From an uncultured Bacillota bacterium (GTDB lineage Bacteria; Bacillota_I; Bacilli_A; RFN20; CAG-288): a DNA stretch of 64,000 nt. Position 1 is the stretch's first letter; every line of letters starts with the position of its first letter. Shown one piece after another: positions 44,052 through 53,636 of the stretch. The stretch lies in NCBI GenBank assembly GCA_949284445.1, contig CASDVP010000002.1, positions 1 to 64,000 of the forward strand, read 5' to 3'. Under the pieces are notes generated by a model. That model was not told the DNA's origin. It did not search any database and saw nothing but the letters and a program-made list of their open reading frames with translations. The position numbers and the translations under genes were made by a program.

Positions 44052-45296
44052 TCAATATGGTAATGGGAAACGCTTATTTAATTCGATAACTTTTTCTTTC
44101 AGTGAACTTAAATATTTTAAATCTTCTCTATGCTTGATAGCATCATCGATATAATGCGCGATGGTGATAAATTCTTTCTCTTTATAACCTCTAGTCGTCA
44201 TAGCTGGTGTTCCGATTCTGATTCCTGAAGAGATATAAGGTTTTTGAGTGTCAAAAGGAATTGAGTTTCTATTAGCAGTGATATTGATGCTCTCTAGTAA
44301 CTTTTGAGCTTCCATGCCAGTTATGTTTTTGGATTTTAAAATATCGATCATGAATAGGTGATTATCAGTGCCACCGGTTAAAACATCATATTTTAATTTG
44401 ATGAACTCATCAGCCATAGCTTTTGCATTTTTGATGACTTGGCCTATATAGGATTTAAATTCAGGTGCTAAATCTTCTTTAAAAGCGACAGCTTTAGCAG
44501 CGATGACGTGTTCTAAAGGACCGCCTTGAAGACCTGGGAAAACATTTTTATCTATTTTTTTAGCTAGTTCTTCATTATTAGTCATGATGATACCGCCGCG
44601 AGGACCTCTTAATGTTTTATGCGTGGTTGATGTGACGATATCACAATATTCAATAGGTGAATTATGATAACCAGTAGCTACTAATCCAGCGATATGGGCG
44701 ATATCAGCGATCAAATAAGCGTTCACTTTGTCAGCGATTTCTTTAAATTTTTTAAAATCTATTTCTCTTGAATAAGCACTGGCACCACAGATGATCAGTT
44801 TAGGTTTTAATTTTATAGCTAGATCTCTGATCTCTTCATAATCTAAGCGATAGGTGGTTGGATTTACATCATATCCATAAGCCTCATAATCTTTACCAGA
44901 AAAAGATAAAGAATAGCCATGAGACAAATGACCGCCAGCATTGATGCTCATGCCTAATAATCTATCACCATGATTTATCAGTGAGCGGATAGCTGCACAA
45001 TTAGCTATCGAACCTGAATAAGGTTGAACATTGACATATTTAACGTTGAATAATTGCTTTAAACGTTCTCTAGCTAAATTTTCAACATCATCTACATTTT
45101 CACAGCCGCCATAATAGCGATGGTGCGGATATCCTTCCGCATATTTATTAGTCAAAATGCTTCCTTGCGCTTGTAATACCATCGGTGAAACAAAATTTTC
45201 GCTCGCGATAAGTTCTGTACTGTCTTGTTGTCTTCTAGTTTCACACTCCAATATTTTGAATACTTGATAATCGTTTTCTTTTAAATCATATGACAT
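44052..45296 (-). CDS. glyA: Serine hydroxymethyltransferase
   Basis: The 414-residue protein matches GlyA throughout: [54 protein letters not shown] and the PLP Lys in [13 protein letters not shown]. It also has [13 protein letters not shown]. It converts serine and tetrahydrofolate to glycine and methylene-THF in the cytoplasm. The start is taken as ATG 45296 (MSYDLKEND); the in-frame GTG 45311 lies inside a hairpin. The GGAGG is 36 nt away but separated by a 23-nt perfect hairpin. No riboswitch pattern was recognised. Confidence 0.95.
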   Translation of the reverse strand: MSYDLKENDYQVFKILECETRRQQDSTELIASENFVSPMVLQAQGSILTNKYAEGYPHHRYYGGCENVDDVENLARERLKQLFNVKYVNVQPYSGSIANCAAIRSLINHGDRLLGMSINAGGHLSHGYSLSFSGKDYEAYGYDVNPTTYRLDYEEIRDLAIKLKPKLIICGASAYSREIDFKKFKEIADKVNAYLIADIAHIAGLVATGYHNSPIEYCDIVTSTTHKTLRGPRGGIIMTNNEELAKKIDKNVFPGLQGGPLEHVIAAKAVAFKEDLAPEFKSYIGQVIKNAKAMADEFIKLKYDVLTGGTDNHLFMIDILKSKNITGMEAQKLLESINITANRNSIPFDTQKPYISSGIRIGTPAMTTRGYKEKEFITIAHYIDDAIKHREDLKYLSSLKEKVIELNKRFPLPY

Positions 45297-45307
45297 ACAT
45301 AATTCTT

Positions 45308-45337
45308 GCACTGATATTGATTATCAGTGCTTCCTCC
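45308..45337 (-). promoter_or_regulatory. SD-hairpin-start arrangement of glyA
   Basis: On the minus strand GGAGG (45333-45337), 2 nt, then a perfect hairpin GCACTGATA-5nt-TATCAGTGC (45308-45330), then 11 nt to ATG 45296. Effective spacing after folding would be about 13 nt. The alcohol dehydrogenase leader also leaves 11 nt between stem and ATG. Confidence 0.55.
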
Positions 45338-45502
45338 TGGTGATTAAATATTACAACAATTGTTTCTTGCATTACTAGGCTTCTTTATTCAATGCCCTAT
45401 TTTTTACCTATCAGATAAGAAATTTGGAACATGCAATGACTTTCGGCAAGTTGAAAAAGCCAAAAATCAACTCTATAATAATATTAAATGGAGGGAATTG
45501 AA

Positions 45503-46756
45503 ATGCGATTAGTAAAAAAGTTTTTGGCTCTTTTCTTGACTTTTTTATTTTGCATAAATTTTTCTTCGAATAATGGATTACAAAACAAATCAAGTTCAGT
45601 TAGTAATTTTACTTTGGTAAGAACATCAAAGCTAGATAATAAAATGGAGAATGTTTATCATGCGAAATTAAGAAAATATTATGTTGAGCTCTATAATGAA
45701 ACTATTATGAAAGGATTTCCATTGTGTAGTTATGAACAATTTTGCTCTATGTATGACACAATGCAATTGACTGATTCTGAATTTATTAAATATATACTTA
45801 GCAAATCTCATAATGCTGTTAATGATAACTTTATTTTGAAGACAGCTAGCTCAAGTGAAGATGCAAAATATATTTTATTAAATCAAAATAATACTATTAT
45901 TACGCCAAATAGTGCATTTAATAATAATTATATTCCAACATATTATGCTTTTGATTATTCTCATATTCACGAGGGAGATGTTATCATCGAATTTGATGAT
46001 AGTGGCTCTATTGGTACATATGTGGGTCATGCAGCTATTGTTTATGATATTGATAAAAAAATGGAAAATGGTAATACGTATATTCAAACAATTAAAGCAG
46101 TTGCTGGCGGCGTTAAATTTGGATATTTAGACGATTCAAGGATTCTAGAATTTAAAGTTGAAGTTTATTCATTACCATCTCTTTTATCTAATGAAGAAAT
46201 AAATGATATTAAGTATTTTGCAGAAAGACAATTAGGTAAAAATTATAGTTATGACTATGGCAGTAAAAATTTAGATATTGATACTGATTCCTGGTATTGT
46301 TCTGAATTAGTTTATGCCGCTTATAAATATGCTGGGGCTGATATTGGTGAATTGTCCAGAGCATGGCCGACTGATTTAAAGAATTCTTCTAACTTAAAGC
46401 TTGCAAATGTTCCTGTTTTGAGAGGACTAGAAATAACTAACAATGGGGGAAGCTTTGCTTGCTGGCACATAGCTGTGACTAATATTGGGTCTCAGCCAAT
46501 AACGGTGAATTATAATACAAAGATGTGTTTTAAAAATAATGCTAAAGATTGGAAAAATTTATCTGATATAAAGCAATTTTCTCTTGCTGGCAAAACAAAA
46601 AAAGTAGTTGATGTGTATTTTAATTTTTTTGCAGATGCAGTGGCCTTTTCATTTATGCATGAAGAATATATTTATGTTTCTTATGGATTCCTTTTGGAAG
46701 CGCAATACTCTTCTATGGTATCTTTTAATGAAGTTATTGGACCTAACAAAACATGA
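45503..46756 (+). CDS. Secreted permuted NlpC/P60 (YiiX-like) cysteine hydrolase
   Basis: The start is ATG 45503, 6 nt after GAGGGA; the frame begins at 45488. The 417-residue protein has a signal peptide (KKFLALFLTFLFCINFS). A domain carries GDVIIEFDDSG and GHAAIVYD (His near residue 178) and, after about 90 residues, WYCSELVYAAYKYAGADIG (Cys near 267). This His-then-Cys order is that of permuted papain-like amidases of the YiiX/DUF830 group. The C-terminal 110 residues look like an Ig-like domain (NNGGSFACWHIAVTNIGSQP). It may cleave peptidoglycan amides or other amide/ester bonds. It overlaps the next gene by 4 nt. Confidence 0.8.
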   Translation: MRLVKKFLALFLTFLFCINFSSNNGLQNKSSSVSNFTLVRTSKLDNKMENVYHAKLRKYYVELYNETIMKGFPLCSYEQFCSMYDTMQLTDSEFIKYILSKSHNAVNDNFILKTASSSEDAKYILLNQNNTIITPNSAFNNNYIPTYYAFDYSHIHEGDVIIEFDDSGSIGTYVGHAAIVYDIDKKMENGNTYIQTIKAVAGGVKFGYLDDSRILEFKVEVYSLPSLLSNEEINDIKYFAERQLGKNYSYDYGSKNLDIDTDSWYCSELVYAAYKYAGADIGELSRAWPTDLKNSSNLKLANVPVLRGLEITNNGGSFACWHIAVTNIGSQPITVNYNTKMCFKNNAKDWKNLSDIKQFSLAGKTKKVVDVYFNFFADAVAFSFMHEEYIYVSYGFLLEAQYSSMVSFNEVIGPNKT

Positions 46757-48690
46757 AGCGATCTAAAAATAGCAAAAAGCAGTTGATCGATTTGTCTAAC
46801 TTTCAACTAAAGAATGATTTGTATCTTTTAAGATTTGCCAGTGATAATGAATACTGGTCATTTTCTTTTTGTTTATCTCACAATTTATATTGTTGTAAAG
46901 TTGAAAATTCTGATAAGTTTTCATCAAAAAGCAACATCGGATATTTGCTGAAAAATAACGAATGCTTATTTGAATTATCGATTAGAGAAAATTTTAAAAT
47001 TTGTTCGGATGCAATAGGCACATCAATATCTGATCAAATGATTGTCAAACTGCTAAATGAAGTTAATTTTGATTGTGGTGCATTATCTAATTTTCTTGAC
47101 GAATCCTGTTTGTCGCTAGAGCGAATGAATTTGATCAAACTAGGATTAGCACTGCTTCTATTAAAGAAACCTACTCTTATTTTTATCGACAATATTTTTC
47201 AAGATTTTGATAGCATTGAATGTGCGCAATTATTAGCAATATTACAAAAATTAAGTGAGGCTCAAACAATAATCATAGTTGATAAAAACACAAATGATCA
47301 TATCTTTAATAATATAAAGGTTATTGAGTTTAAAAGATGCTTTATAGTCATGCCCAATGATAAAAGTATCAGAATAAATGATGATGGTTTGTCAATAAAC
47401 ACAAATGTATCATTTTTTAAATCAGTATTAAAAGTGATTAATCGCATCATTTCTGGTTGTAAAATAAAGAGCGTTTTATCAAGTTTGTTTTTATCATTCA
47501 TTGTTGCCATTCTAGGCTTTTTTATGATTTACAAATGGACGAATTATGATCCAACTCTGCTTGATCTTTGTTATTCTAATGATATCAATTATGTGATGCT
47601 GACTTCTAGAAGAATGACTTATTATAATCATGGTGGATTTGATGATTCGGCCATTAATTTTTCTGAAGAGCAATTAAAAACAATTGGTGAATACTGTGAG
47701 CAAGATTATCAGTTTATCAGTCGGTCGATGAACTTTTACAAGAATAGTATTGGTGATGAATATGAATTTATGTCTAATGCTACAGATCTAATCGATTCTA
47801 TTGGATATAATACATTCGAACTAGCACTGAGCACCGGATCAACTCTTGATTTAAAAAGGGATCCGCGTATTAGTCTTGATATCAATATGCGATTGCCAAG
47901 CTCTGAAAATGAGATTGCTTTGACATGGCTTCAGGCAGATTTTTTGATGAAATATGGATTGATTTATCATGGCAATCATGTCTTTTTGGATAGCTTAGAT
48001 GAGCTCATCGGTTTAGAAATCAATAATAAAAAAATAACAGGAATCTACTCGACTGAAGATGAAGACTTTTTTTCTGAACGGGTGTCTTTGACTGATTCTC
48101 ATGATAAATATTCATCATATTTCAATCATACTTTTGCTTTAGCTAGAAGCACAATTTCATTTAGCAAAATAGATTCAGGTCCCAATATCTTAGTAAGATT
48201 GTCTGGAGACATACATAAAGATGCGAATTTTATTAAAAGTTTAGATAAGCGCGTCTTTGGCATCGGACATTATGTTTCATTATCAACACCTTTCGATGCT
48301 TTCCCATTATCACAAAATATCTTTTCGATTGAATCACCTGGTTATGGGTATTTTTTAGGAATTTGTTGGACTGTTTTATTGCTTATCTCTTATTTTATTA
48401 AAAGAAATACAATGCGCTTATATACATCATCTCTTTTTTATCGATACCGTTATTTGAAGTCTTATGGTTTTAGTAAACCAAAAGCAGAAATATTTGTTTG
48501 GTTTGTGATGTTAGTGCGCATCATTTTTGAATTTTTATCATCACTTGTATTTATTGGTTTAACATGTTTTGTATTCAATCGACTATCTTATTATTCTTTT
48601 TTAAGTCTAGGAGTTCTATCATCAGTATTAGTGCTGTTCATACTAGTCTTCATAGAAGAATTCATCTATTTTAGGCAATATCGAAAGTGA
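46753..48690 (+). CDS. Fused degenerate ABC-ATPase/FtsX-MacB-like permease
   Basis: In this 645-residue protein, residues 1-215 resemble an ABC ATPase: a Q-loop-like SIRENFKICSD, a signature-like CLSLERMNLIKLGLALLL and a Walker-B-like PTLIFIDNIFQDFDS. However, Walker A is absent, the catalytic Glu is Asn and there is no switch His. A membrane helix at about 243-263 leads to a large external domain (about 265-535). Three helices follow at about 540-560, 590-615 and 620-640, as in FtsX/MacB permeases. It cannot hydrolyse ATP alone. Its ATGA overlap with the secreted hydrolase gene suggests that it controls or exports that protein. Confidence 0.65.
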   Translation: MKRSKNSKKQLIDLSNFQLKNDLYLLRFASDNEYWSFSFCLSHNLYCCKVENSDKFSSKSNIGYLLKNNECLFELSIRENFKICSDAIGTSISDQMIVKLLNEVNFDCGALSNFLDESCLSLERMNLIKLGLALLLLKKPTLIFIDNIFQDFDSIECAQLLAILQKLSEAQTIIIVDKNTNDHIFNNIKVIEFKRCFIVMPNDKSIRINDDGLSINTNVSFFKSVLKVINRIISGCKIKSVLSSLFLSFIVAILGFFMIYKWTNYDPTLLDLCYSNDINYVMLTSRRMTYYNHGGFDDSAINFSEEQLKTIGEYCEQDYQFISRSMNFYKNSIGDEYEFMSNATDLIDSIGYNTFELALSTGSTLDLKRDPRISLDINMRLPSSENEIALTWLQADFLMKYGLIYHGNHVFLDSLDELIGLEINNKKITGIYSTEDEDFFSERVSLTDSHDKYSSYFNHTFALARSTISFSKIDSGPNILVRLSGDIHKDANFIKSLDKRVFGIGHYVSLSTPFDAFPLSQNIFSIESPGYGYFLGICWTVLLLISYFIKRNTMRLYTSSLFYRYRYLKSYGFSKPKAEIFVWFVMLVRIIFEFLSSLVFIGLTCFVFNRLSYYSFLSLGVLSSVLVLFILVFIEEFIYFRQYRK

Positions 48691-48758
48691 TTCAAATCAG
48701 TAGAAATTTCTAAATGGAATTATGAGCAAAGTATAAAAATCATTCCTTTATGGTTTAA

Positions 48759-48779
48759 TGAAAAGCGTTTTGATAAAAT
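48759..48779 (+). promoter_or_regulatory. cre-like operator and -10 of a probably leaderless HAD gene
   Basis: TGAAAAGCGTTTTGA (48759-48773) abuts TAAAAT (48774-48779). ATG 48789 follows after 9 nt with no SD. Confidence 0.45.
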
Positions 48780-48788
48780 CAATATGTT

Positions 48789-49436
48789 ATGAAAAAGCTA
48801 GCTTTAATCTTTGATTTTGATGGAACCATCACCGATAGTTATCATCTTGAAAATCATTTCATGGCTGAGACGATCAGAAAATTTGCAAATCCAAATTTTC
48901 AAGATTTTGAGGTGCTTAAATATTATGGTCCGACTGAAGATGGGATAGTAGCTAAGATTGTGTCCGATGATAAGCTTGAAGAAGCTAGACGCTTTTTATT
49001 TAAATTTTATGATGAGTATCAAAAAAGCATCGGATTGAAACCATTTCCAGGAATTAAAGAATTGATGCTAGAGTATCGGCATAAACTCAAGATTTTTATT
49101 TTGACAGGGCGCAGTAGAAAGACCCTTGACTTGTCTTTAGAATATTTCGCTTTTCCTAGTATTTTTTCCGAAATATACACAGGCAGTCAGTCGGGCATCA
49201 ATAAGACAGAAAACATACTGAAATTATGTGCTAACAATAACTTGAAGAGAGAGGAAGTAGTTTATATAGGTGACACATTAGAAGATATAAAATCAATGCA
49301 TCAAGCTGGTGTCGACATCATCTCTTTCGGATTAGCACATAGCCATAGCTATCAGGTCGAATTAGAAAAAAATAATCCGAACATGTTAGCTAATGACATT
49401 CACGAATTAAAAGACTTAATCGATAGATTGATTTGA
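48789..49436 (+). CDS. HAD-family phosphatase (phosphoglycolate phosphatase-like)
   Basis: The 215-residue protein has motif I DFDGTITDS (nucleophile Asp9), a helical cap, motif II FILTGRSRKT, and motif IV YIGDTLEDIKSM. It is cytoplasmic; the substrate (phosphoglycolate, pyrophosphate or another small phosphate ester) cannot be fixed from sequence. A motif III Lys is plausible in SGINKTEN. It is transcribed ahead of two mgtE genes and overlaps nothing. Its -10 box lies 9 nt from the ATG and a cre-like site covers the -35 zone, so a leaderless, regulated transcript is likely. Confidence 0.85.
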   Translation: MKKLALIFDFDGTITDSYHLENHFMAETIRKFANPNFQDFEVLKYYGPTEDGIVAKIVSDDKLEEARRFLFKFYDEYQKSIGLKPFPGIKELMLEYRHKLKIFILTGRSRKTLDLSLEYFAFPSIFSEIYTGSQSGINKTENILKLCANNNLKREEVVYIGDTLEDIKSMHQAGVDIISFGLAHSHSYQVELEKNNPNMLANDIHELKDLIDRLI

Positions 49437-49462
49437 TTATCAATCATAAAGAGGTGCGTTCT

Positions 49463-50992
49463 ATGACTGAAAATAATGAAAAATATCCTGTTCTAGAAGA
49501 ATCTCTTCATAATACTGATACAGTTGACTCTAATAATAATTTTGTCGCTTTAAAATTGCATCGCTTTTTGATCACTAATGACCATGGCGAGCTTTTGAAT
49601 TTAATCGATAAAACTAGCTCTGTCAGTTTAGCTGAAGCTTTGAATTTATTATCGAGCGATGAAACTGTTCTTTTCTTCTCTACCGTATTAGATCAGCAAG
49701 TGTTAGGTGAAGTGTTCTCATATATCCGTGTTGAGTTAAAAGAAAAAATTATTAGAAATATATCTAAGAAAAAAGTTGCTGGATTTCTTCAATTTGTTCA
49801 AAATGACGATTTAGCAGATTTTGTTGAAGATTTGCCTAAATCATTACGCGTCTTAACCCTAAGTTACCTACCTGCTAAAAGGAGACAGATAATCGAAAAT
49901 CTCGCTAAATTCTCAGATGATACTATCGGGTCTATCATGACTACTGAATATTTAGCGGTTTCACCTATGGTTAAAGTGAAAGATATCTTTTCTAAAATCA
50001 AGCATATAGGTGATACTTTAGAAACTGTCAGACATATTTTTATAGTCGATAGCAATAACAAATTGATCGGTATCGAGGCTTTAGAGGATATGATGTTTGT
50101 CGATGAAGAAACAGAGATAAAAGATATCATGTCAAAAGATTTCGCTTATATTTCACCTATTGCTGATAAAGAAGAAGCCATTCCTATTTGCAAAAAATAT
50201 GATTTACCTGTTTTACCTGTTTTATCTAAAAATGGTGAGATGTTAGGCATCATCACGTTTGATGATGTGATGGATGTTGTCGAAGAAGAAAATACTGAAG
50301 ATGTTTATAAACAAGCTGGTATCGCTCCTGCTGAAACACCATATTTAGAAACTAAAGCATTTAAAATGGCTCGTTCATACGTTGTTTGGCTCATCATTTT
50401 GCTGATCATAAACACTTTTTCAGGAATGATTATCTCTCGATTTGAAGCAGCGTTATTAACTCTTCCGATTTTGACTTGCTTCATACCTGCTTTGAACGAT
50501 TCTTGCGGAGATGCTGGCGATCAGACGTCTTCGATGGTTATCAGAGCATTAGCGACAGGCGAAATAAAAAATAAAGATTATTTGAAAGTCGCTTTAAAAG
50601 AGCTGTTAGCAGGATTTATAACGGCTATTATCATCGCTATTTTTAATTTTGGCTGGGTGATGTTAGAGATGAATATTAACTTGATAAATACTGATAATGC
50701 CTTCACTCCTGAGTTCATCCAACAAGCAGGCGGCATTTATAACGCCCAAATGATCATAGCGGCAGTTGTTTCTCTCGCTTTTTTATTCGGTATCACTTGT
50801 GCGAAACTTTTGGCATCTATTTTACCGATAATCGCGAAAGCATGCCATCTTGACCCGGCTGTGATGTCTGGGCCTTTGATCGCATCGGTGATGGACATCT
50901 TAACTCTTTTAGTCTATTTTGCTGTTGCCCTGGTTTTGATAGATAGCATCATGCCGGGAGAATTAGTCGTCTCGTATTTGAGCATGCTATAG
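49463..50992 (+). CDS. mgtE: MgtE-family magnesium transporter (copy 1)
   Basis: The start is ATG 49463, 6-7 nt after AGAGGTG. The 509-residue protein has the N-terminal superhelical domain (LNLLSSDETVLFFS, FVEDLPKSLRV) and two CBS domains (about 130-270; SIMTTEYLAVSP, GIITFDDVMDVVEEE). A connecting helix leads to five membrane helices with ALNDSCGDAGDQTSSMVIRAL and LDPAVMSGPLIASVMD, the pore signature. It mediates Mg2+ uptake gated by cytoplasmic Mg2+. The second copy starts 14 nt downstream. Confidence 0.95.
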   Translation: MTENNEKYPVLEESLHNTDTVDSNNNFVALKLHRFLITNDHGELLNLIDKTSSVSLAEALNLLSSDETVLFFSTVLDQQVLGEVFSYIRVELKEKIIRNISKKKVAGFLQFVQNDDLADFVEDLPKSLRVLTLSYLPAKRRQIIENLAKFSDDTIGSIMTTEYLAVSPMVKVKDIFSKIKHIGDTLETVRHIFIVDSNNKLIGIEALEDMMFVDEETEIKDIMSKDFAYISPIADKEEAIPICKKYDLPVLPVLSKNGEMLGIITFDDVMDVVEEENTEDVYKQAGIAPAETPYLETKAFKMARSYVVWLIILLIINTFSGMIISRFEAALLTLPILTCFIPALNDSCGDAGDQTSSMVIRALATGEIKNKDYLKVALKELLAGFITAIIIAIFNFGWVMLEMNINLINTDNAFTPEFIQQAGGIYNAQMIIAAVVSLAFLFGITCAKLLASILPIIAKACHLDPAVMSGPLIASVMDILTLLVYFAVALVLIDSIMPGELVVSYLSML

Positions 50993-51006
50993 AAAGGAGT
51001 CAGAAT

Positions 51007-52497
51007 ATGAATCAAGAATTGAATGAATTCGAGAATCAAGAAGAGATTCAGGCTGATAACTCTATAGCTAGGGTTCATGATAAGATGACTATTTCACAAT
51101 TGGAAAAATTGCTCGATAGTCATAATAATGCGGCGTTAGAAAAAGAAGTTGCTGAGTCTGACCCACATAATGTCGCTGATGCCTTAATAGAATTATCAGA
51201 AGAAAAGATTTTAATCTTCTTTAAGTCTTTGCCTTCTGATATCTCAGCTGATGTCTTCACTTGTCTCTCACAAGATGATAAAGAAAAGGTAGCAAGAGCT
51301 TTTTCTTCGGAAGAACTACAAAAATTATTGGAAGAGATGTCCACAGATAATATCGTAGATTTTTTAGATGATTTACCAGCTAATCTGGTCACTAAGGTTT
51401 TGCGGTATACATCAAGTGAAGATCGCAAAAGGATAAGCGCCTATTTAAAGTTTAAAGATGACAGCGCTGGAACTTTGATGACACCAGAATATTTAGCGAT
51501 TAAAGATAGCTATACTGTCGAAGAAACAATTCAAAAAATCCGTCAAGTCGGTAAAAATTTAGAGACGATTTGGCGCATCTTTGTTGTTGATAACACCCGT
51601 CGTCTGATCGGTTCTATTAGATTGGATCATCTTTTAGAAGCCGATGCTAATGACGTGATCAAATCTGTGATGGATTATAACAATTTAGCAGTGAAAGTCG
51701 ATACTGATGAAGAAGTGGTCATCAAAACTTTCCGCAAATATGATATCTCTATTTTGCCAGTCACTGATAATAATGGCCGAATGGTTGGCATCATCACCTT
51801 CGATGATGTCATGGATGTCGCAGAAGAAGAAAATACTGAGGATATTCAAATATCAGCAGCTATTGTTCCTAATGATAAACCATATTTAAAAACAAGTGTT
51901 TTGAAGCTGGTGAAAAGTTATGCGCCTTGGATCTTATTTTTGCTGGTTTTGAACACTTTTACTTCGATGGTTTTGTCATATTTGAACGCACCATTAGCAG
52001 TCATACCATTATTGACCGCCTTCTTACCAGCTATCATGGGGACTAATGGAAATGCTTCGGATCAAACCTGTACTGTTATAACAAGAGAATTAGCTTTAGA
52101 TAATATATCTCCTAAAACTTATTGGAAAACTGTTTTAAAAGAGTTTAAAGCTTCGGTTGTGACTTCCTGCATCATGTCTGTTTTCTCTTTTGTGTGGGTA
52201 TTAATAGAACTATATTCTGGAATTATTTCTTTGACTGCTACTGATACTAATGTGATAAGCAATTTATATAATGGCAACCAACATGTTTTATTTGTCAGCG
52301 TTGCTTTTGTCATTTCTTTAACATTCTTTGTCGTCATTGTCATCGCTAAGTTCTTAGGTGTGTCTTTGCCGATGCTCGCTAAAAAGATTCATCTCGATCC
52401 AGCAGTGATGAGTCAACCGGTGATTTCTAATATCCTAGATATCATTTCTATATGTGTCTATTTCGCTTTTGTAGTATTAATAATTAGAGGTGTTTAA
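51007..52497 (+). CDS. mgtE: MgtE-family magnesium transporter (copy 2)
   Basis: The 496-residue paralogue of the preceding gene has the same order: N domain (LIELSEEKILIFFKSL, IVDFLDDLPANL), CBS pair (GTLMTPEYLAIKD, GIITFDDVMDVAEEE) and membrane part (PAIMGTNGNASDQTCTVITREL, LDPAVMSQPVISNILD). The pore segment differs (GTNGNASDQ against SCGDAGDQ), so ion preference or gating may differ. Both copies may form homo- or heterodimers; that is inference. AAAGGAG precedes ATG 51007, and the following SRAP gene begins 2 nt after its stop. Confidence 0.95.
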   Translation: MNQELNEFENQEEIQADNSIARVHDKMTISQLEKLLDSHNNAALEKEVAESDPHNVADALIELSEEKILIFFKSLPSDISADVFTCLSQDDKEKVARAFSSEELQKLLEEMSTDNIVDFLDDLPANLVTKVLRYTSSEDRKRISAYLKFKDDSAGTLMTPEYLAIKDSYTVEETIQKIRQVGKNLETIWRIFVVDNTRRLIGSIRLDHLLEADANDVIKSVMDYNNLAVKVDTDEEVVIKTFRKYDISILPVTDNNGRMVGIITFDDVMDVAEEENTEDIQISAAIVPNDKPYLKTSVLKLVKSYAPWILFLLVLNTFTSMVLSYLNAPLAVIPLLTAFLPAIMGTNGNASDQTCTVITRELALDNISPKTYWKTVLKEFKASVVTSCIMSVFSFVWVLIELYSGIISLTATDTNVISNLYNGNQHVLFVSVAFVISLTFFVVIVIAKFLGVSLPMLAKKIHLDPAVMSQPVISNILDIISICVYFAFVVLIIRGV

Positions 52498-52499
52498 AC

Positions 52500-53060
52500 A
52501 TGTGCAAACGTTTTTCTCTTAAGTGCCAAGATGCTGAGCAGTTTTTGAAATCTTATGATTGTGATTTTAAGCTCGATCATGATCTTGAAACCAACCCAAA
52601 TGATAAAGCATTGGCTCTTTATATGAGTGATAATCACTTGAAAGTTAATCTCTTTGATTTTGGTATCATGGCTAAAGAGCATTTGCTTCTCAATGCACGT
52701 ATTGAGACGCTTGATACTAAGCCGATTTTTGCGACTTCGTTTGAGACTCGAAGATGTATTTTATTAGCATCTGTTTTTTATGAAGCTGATAAAAGAAAGG
52801 TCGATCAAGGCTTTGTATCCAAAGATGATATTTTATTTTTAGCTGGTATATATCAATACAATCATTTTGTTCTGTTAACACAAAAAGCGAATGAAGTGGT
52901 TGACTTTTATCATTCGAGAATGCCGGTTTTGTTACACAGAAAAAGCATCGAGCAATATTTGATGTTACCACCCACTAGAGATTTAAAGGAGAAGATTTTA
53001 TCATTAGAAAAAGCTGAGATTGAAGCCATAAATTCTTCGACACAGATATTATTATTTTAA
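52500..53060 (+). CDS. SRAP/HMCES-type abasic-site shielding protein (YedK-like)
   Basis: The 186-residue protein starts MCKRFS, so Cys2 becomes the catalytic N-terminal Cys. It carries NARIETL (Asn), TRRCILLASVFYEAD (the family Glu; canonical FYEW reads FYEA here) and YHSRMPVLL (His). Family members crosslink abasic sites in single-stranded DNA through Cys2 and protect them. It is somewhat short and diverged. AGAGGTG lies upstream of ATG 52500 and the gene is probably read through from the mgtE pair. Its 3' end overlaps a convergent gene by 9 nt. Confidence 0.85.
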   Translation: MCKRFSLKCQDAEQFLKSYDCDFKLDHDLETNPNDKALALYMSDNHLKVNLFDFGIMAKEHLLLNARIETLDTKPIFATSFETRRCILLASVFYEADKRKVDQGFVSKDDILFLAGIYQYNHFVLLTQKANEVVDFYHSRMPVLLHRKSIEQYLMLPPTRDLKEKILSLEKAEIEAINSSTQILLF

Positions 53061-53636
53061 AAGATAAGTGATGGTGATATTTTCGTAAATGTCGATCATT
53101 TCTGGTTCGATATTTTTGTTTAAAGCACGCGCGCTTAATAATTGTGGGTGATTTTGTCCAGCATAGCTTATATTTTTGATACCGATGATTTTCTTATTTG
53201 CTAAAGAAGCGATGTATTGAGCTTTTTTCTCAGCTTCTTTAAAGCATTCTTTCAGCACTTTTTGAGAAGCTTTCTCGCTGTCATTTAATGCGAATGATGT
53301 GAATAAATCTTTTTCACAATCAATCTTTTCAAGGAGCTTTAAAATATTTTGATAATTTTCGTAATTCAATTTTGATTTGATCTGATAAGAGAGAGTGGAG
53401 ACTAGAATACTTATCTTATTTTCATCGATTGATTTATTTATAAAATTATTTTTTAAGACTATTGCGAACTCTTTTTTATTTTTAAAAAGTTTATCGATGT
53501 TTTGAATCATAATGTCCTGTTTAGCTAATAAGGATTGATATTCTTTATCTTTTATTTTTAAGGATAGATTGATGTTTAAAACATCTGGTTGGAATTGTAG
53601 ACTTTTGCTGATTGTTAATACTAATTCTTCGCTCAT
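53052..53636 (-). CDS. SIMPL-domain (DUF541)-like protein
   Basis: The 194-residue protein has the SIMPL arrangement. An N-terminal strand begins MSEELVLTISKSLQFQPD, with helices rich in Lys (YQSLLAKQDIMIQNIDKLF). The conserved EAEKKAQYIASLANKKI helix comes near residue 135, followed by the C-terminal strands (PEMIDIYENITITYLL). No signal peptide is present, unlike many envelope members, so it may be cytoplasmic. Its function is unknown. It directly follows the SpoU methylase gene (stop TGA adjoins ATG) and overlaps the convergent SRAP gene. Confidence 0.65.
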   Translation of the reverse strand: MSEELVLTISKSLQFQPDVLNINLSLKIKDKEYQSLLAKQDIMIQNIDKLFKNKKEFAIVLKNNFINKSIDENKISILVSTLSYQIKSKLNYENYQNILKLLEKIDCEKDLFTSFALNDSEKASQKVLKECFKEAEKKAQYIASLANKKIIGIKNISYAGQNHPQLLSARALNKNIEPEMIDIYENITITYLLK

